Source: an uncultured bacterium
GTDB taxonomy: Bacteria; Cyanobacteriota; Vampirovibrionia; Gastranaerophilales; Gastranaerophilaceae
Assembly: GCA_900314375.1 (NCBI GenBank)
Contig: OMVC01000160.1
Location: 1-6,113, forward strand
Reading direction: 5' to 3'
Length of the DNA: 6,113 bases
In this document: positions 3,983 to 6,113 of the stretch, in pieces
Layout: every line of letters starts with the position of its first letter
How positions within the stretch are numbered: the first letter of the stretch is position 1
The notes under the pieces: model-generated
The model's input: only the letters and a program-made list of their open reading frames with translations
Databases searched by the model: none
Told to the model about the DNA's origin: nothing
Made by a program: the position numbers and the translations under genes

Positions 3983-4982
3983 TGTTATTTTAAAAAATAT
4001 CAGAAAAACTTATGATAATAATAAAACTGTTATAAATAACGTTAATCTGGAGATAAAAGATAAAGAATTTGTCGTATTAGTCGGTTCTTCAGGATGCGGA
4101 AAATCAACGCTGCTGCGAATGATTGCAGGCTTAGAAGACATAACGGAAGGTGAAATTTTTATCGGCGATAAAAAAGTAAATGATATAGCTCCAAAAGACA
4201 GGGATATTGCTTTTGTATTTCAAAGTTATGCGCTATACCCTCATATGACGGTTAGAGAAAATATTGCTTTCGGTCTAAAAATGCGCAAAGTTCCAAAAGA
4301 TGTAATTGAACAAAAAGTTAAAGAAGCTGCAGAAATTTTAAATCTGACAGAATATTTGGACAGAAAGCCAAAACAACTTTCAGGCGGGCAAAGGCAAAGA
4401 GTTGCATTAGGACGAGCTATTGTAAGAAATCCAAAAGTTTTTCTTATGGATGAACCGCTATCAAATTTGGATGCAAAATTACGTGTTCAAATGCGTTCTG
4501 AGATAAAGAAATTACACGAAAAGCTTCAAACAACATTTATTTATGTAACCCACGACCAGACAGAAGCTTTGACGATGGGAGACAGGGTTGTCGTTTTAAA
4601 TAACGGAGATATTCAACAAGCAGATAGCCCTTCACAAATATATTATCACCCGTCTAATACTTTTGTCGCAGGTTTTATAGGCTCCCCTCAAATGAATTTT
4701 ATTGAAGGTAAAGAATTAGGATTAGATGAAAACATTTTATACGGTATAAGACCGGAAAAAATGAATTCAAAAGACGGCGATATTAAATTAGCGGTTAATG
4801 TTGATATATCTGAAATGCTCGGAGCTGAAAAAATAGCATATTTTAATATTGGAGAGCACAAATGTAGTGCGGTATTACCTTCTGAGTATAATATCGGGAA
4901 AAACTTAGATATAAGCATTAAAACCTCTGATTTATATATGTTTAACAAAGACACCGGAAACACAATTAATTCAATTAATTAA
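3975..4982 (+). CDS. Carbohydrate ABC transporter ATP-binding protein (MsmX/UgpC/MalK type)
   Basis: This ATPase powers uptake of sugars or sugar phosphates (CUT1 family) by binding to the inner face of membrane permeases. With ATG 3975 as start (335 residues) all motifs are present: Walker A 'GSSGCGKST' (37-45), Q-loop Gln83, signature 'LSGGQ' (135-139), Walker B ending in 'LMDEP' with catalytic Glu160, D-loop 'SNLD' (163-166) and switch His193. The C-terminal third is a TOBE-type regulatory domain starting near 'YGIRPEKM' (256-263). The frame also has GTG 3966 and ATG 3969; 3975 is preferred because it gives the usual N-terminus 'MSNVILKNIRKTY'. The gene overlaps the kinase-like gene by 8 bases, suggesting coupled translation. 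No permease or binding protein is in the window, as is common for shared ATPases of the MsmX kind. The exact sugar cannot be told. Confidence 0.93.
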   Translation: MSNVILKNIRKTYDNNKTVINNVNLEIKDKEFVVLVGSSGCGKSTLLRMIAGLEDITEGEIFIGDKKVNDIAPKDRDIAFVFQSYALYPHMTVRENIAFGLKMRKVPKDVIEQKVKEAAEILNLTEYLDRKPKQLSGGQRQRVALGRAIVRNPKVFLMDEPLSNLDAKLRVQMRSEIKKLHEKLQTTFIYVTHDQTEALTMGDRVVVLNNGDIQQADSPSQIYYHPSNTFVAGFIGSPQMNFIEGKELGLDENILYGIRPEKMNSKDGDIKLAVNVDISEMLGAEKIAYFNIGEHKCSAVLPSEYNIGKNLDISIKTSDLYMFNKDTGNTINSIN

Positions 4983-4991
4983 AGTTTTTTT
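4964..4991 (+). terminator. Weak terminator-like end of the ABC gene
   Basis: Two copies of the self-complementary AATTAATT (4964-4971 and 4973-4980) overlap the end of the ABC gene and are followed by seven T (4985-4991). The stem would be all A-T with almost no loop, so termination, if any, would be partial, and the next gene could still be read through. Confidence 0.2.
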
Positions 4992-5013
4992 AATTTATGC
5001 CGTTAATAAAAAT

Positions 5014-6113
5014 ATGCCAGGAGACAATATATTTTTATCAAGTAAAAACGGTAGAGTAATAAAAGGTACAGTGCTTAGAGCATCAAGCGTTGCACGCTCG
5101 GATGTAGCAGGACAAAGCAAAGAACTGAACCTGCTGTTTGACGCATACAGTAAACACAATGCAGGCGGAGGTCAAAACCAAATTGACGGTTATGCCCTGA
5201 ATTTTTTGTACCACGATTTATCAAAAGCTGCAGGGGAAGACAGTATTTTGACTACCGAAGAAATTACGAAGTATTTAAAAGACAAAAATTTAAACGGAAA
5301 GATAAGCACGAAAGCTGTTCAAGAATTTATCTCAAACATTAGTGATGCAACAATTGTAGACGGCATTCGTAAAGCTTTGGACGGTTTGGGTACATCATCT
5401 TCTTTATCAGACTATCTTAAATCGATACCGCCTGCCAAAATGGCAAAAGTTATGAAAATGTACAAAAGCGAATATAATATCAGCATGGTACAAGATATAT
5501 GCAACGAAATCGGGAGTTTTGGAAGTACAAGAGAGAGCTATTTAAACATTATTCGTGACAAAATTGCAGCTACAAAACCGGCGAATGAAGCAAAAGAATT
5601 TAAAGCCAAATTTGATGCTGAAATAAAAAGTATGGACATAACCCTATTTGGATCTGCTGATGCAAAGAAGTTAGAACAAATAATTTTAGATAGCACATCT
5701 GTTCAAAGCGCACCAAAATCAAAATATCCTAAACCTGCAAAAAGATCTGCAGAGTACCTTGAAAAAGAAAACCGCAGACTCATTGCACAAATGATGAACG
5801 ACCCCAAATTATGTCGAACAACAGACGATAGAAAGCGCATTGTTGACCGCATCATGAAATACGCAAAATTAAATAACCCTACGGACCTAATTAAAGAATA
5901 TACAAAAAGTTCAGATGAAAGAGTACGCCAAGCGGCGCAACATCTTTTAGATTCGACATTTCTCGATTATTTTCCGATATTTGTTGCTTCAATCATTGCT
6001 CAAGAATCTCAATTTAGAGAAACGGATGATAATCCTAAAACAGGTGTATTTATCGGTAACGGTAAAGGAGTAATGCAGATAACTTCTGCTGTGCCCGATG
6101 AAATTGCTTCTAA
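5014..6113 (+). CDS. Annexin-like repeat plus lytic transglycosylase (SLT) protein, C-terminus cut by window
   Basis: The frame is open from ATG 5014 to the window end (366 codons seen). The N-terminal part (about 36-110) is helical, with a loop 'DKNLNGKIST' (90-99) that resembles a calcium-binding EF-hand loop but has Ala101 in place of the final Glu. Residues 111-185 look like one annexin repeat: 'IRKALDGLGTSS' (118-129) with the GxGT turn (124-127), and a C-terminal half with Tyr154 and the acidic Glu165 near the position of the calcium-capping residue. After a lysine-rich linker (about 230-250) and charged helices, an SLT domain begins at about 317: 'IIAQESQF' (327-334) with the likely catalytic Glu331, and 'GKGVMQIT' (350-357), the family GLMQ motif. 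Such enzymes cut peptidoglycan glycan strands. No signal peptide is visible. The start has no Shine-Dalgarno sequence, and the frame stays open upstream to 4915 without another ATG. Confidence 0.85.
   Translation, partial: MPGDNIFLSSKNGRVIKGTVLRASSVARSDVAGQSKELNLLFDAYSKHNAGGGQNQIDGYALNFLYHDLSKAAGEDSILTTEEITKYLKDKNLNGKISTKAVQEFISNISDATIVDGIRKALDGLGTSSSLSDYLKSIPPAKMAKVMKMYKSEYNISMVQDICNEIGSFGSTRESYLNIIRDKIAATKPANEAKEFKAKFDAEIKSMDITLFGSADAKKLEQIILDSTSVQSAPKSKYPKPAKRSAEYLEKENRRLIAQMMNDPKLCRTTDDRKRIVDRIMKYAKLNNPTDLIKEYTKSSDERVRQAAQHLLDSTFLDYFPIFVASIIAQESQFRETDDNPKTGVFIGNGKGVMQITSAVPDEIAS

Noticed and set aside
4688..4963. 91-codon minus-strand frame
   Set aside because: It is the antisense shadow of the C-terminal part of the ABC ATPase, whose own frame is well conserved.
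4997..5059. ATG 4997 as a start after the ABC gene
   Set aside because: Its frame stops after 20 codons; the long frame is the one from ATG 5014.

Overview
The window is AT-rich bacterial DNA with six protein genes or gene parts. The best guess for the source is a gut, non-photosynthetic cyanobacterial relative (Gastranaerophilales/Melainabacteria type). This rests on the low GC, the general gene style, and a short N-terminal 'NFKGG' motif (residues 13-17) in the minus-strand gene, which I associate with secreted or hypothetical proteins of that group. No marker gene in the window proves it.

Layout. Positions 1-140 are clearly more GC-rich than the rest and form a dense set of hairpins. The order of conserved-looking blocks resembles the 3' part of RNase P RNA, but the most conserved block is poorly matched, so this is only a candidate. 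Positions 254-547 hold no gene; they carry a near-perfect palindromic element (282-334) and a second set of interlocking inverted repeats (339-433). Two plus-strand genes follow: an unrecognised 216-residue protein (548-1198) and an 82-residue protein with an Sm/Hfq-like sequence pattern (1261-1509). Positions 1510-1920 are a second non-coding, hairpin-rich stretch, with a terminator-like structure that reads on the minus strand. Its last part is a strong promoter placed so that aroQ (type II 3-dehydroquinate dehydratase, shikimate pathway, 1921-2376) would be transcribed without a leader. A small minus-strand gene (2380-2715) converges on aroQ with only 3 bases between the stop codons.

From 2870 the plus strand carries a probable operon. 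It starts with a soluble PAS/histidine-kinase-like protein whose phospho-acceptor histidine and several ATP-binding residues are replaced (likely a pseudokinase). This overlaps a complete MsmX/UgpC/MalK-type sugar ABC transporter ATPase that has no permease or binding protein beside it. After 31 bases comes a large ORF running off the window (5014 to beyond 6113). It encodes an unusual protein with a Ca-loop-like N-terminal region, one annexin-like repeat and the beginning of a lytic transglycosylase (SLT) domain.

The items most worth a second look are the annexin-like/SLT protein, the degenerate kinase coupled to the orphan ATPase, the Sm-like small protein, and the structured RNA or repeat elements in the two intergenic regions. 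I see no CRISPR array, tRNA, transposase or phage gene.
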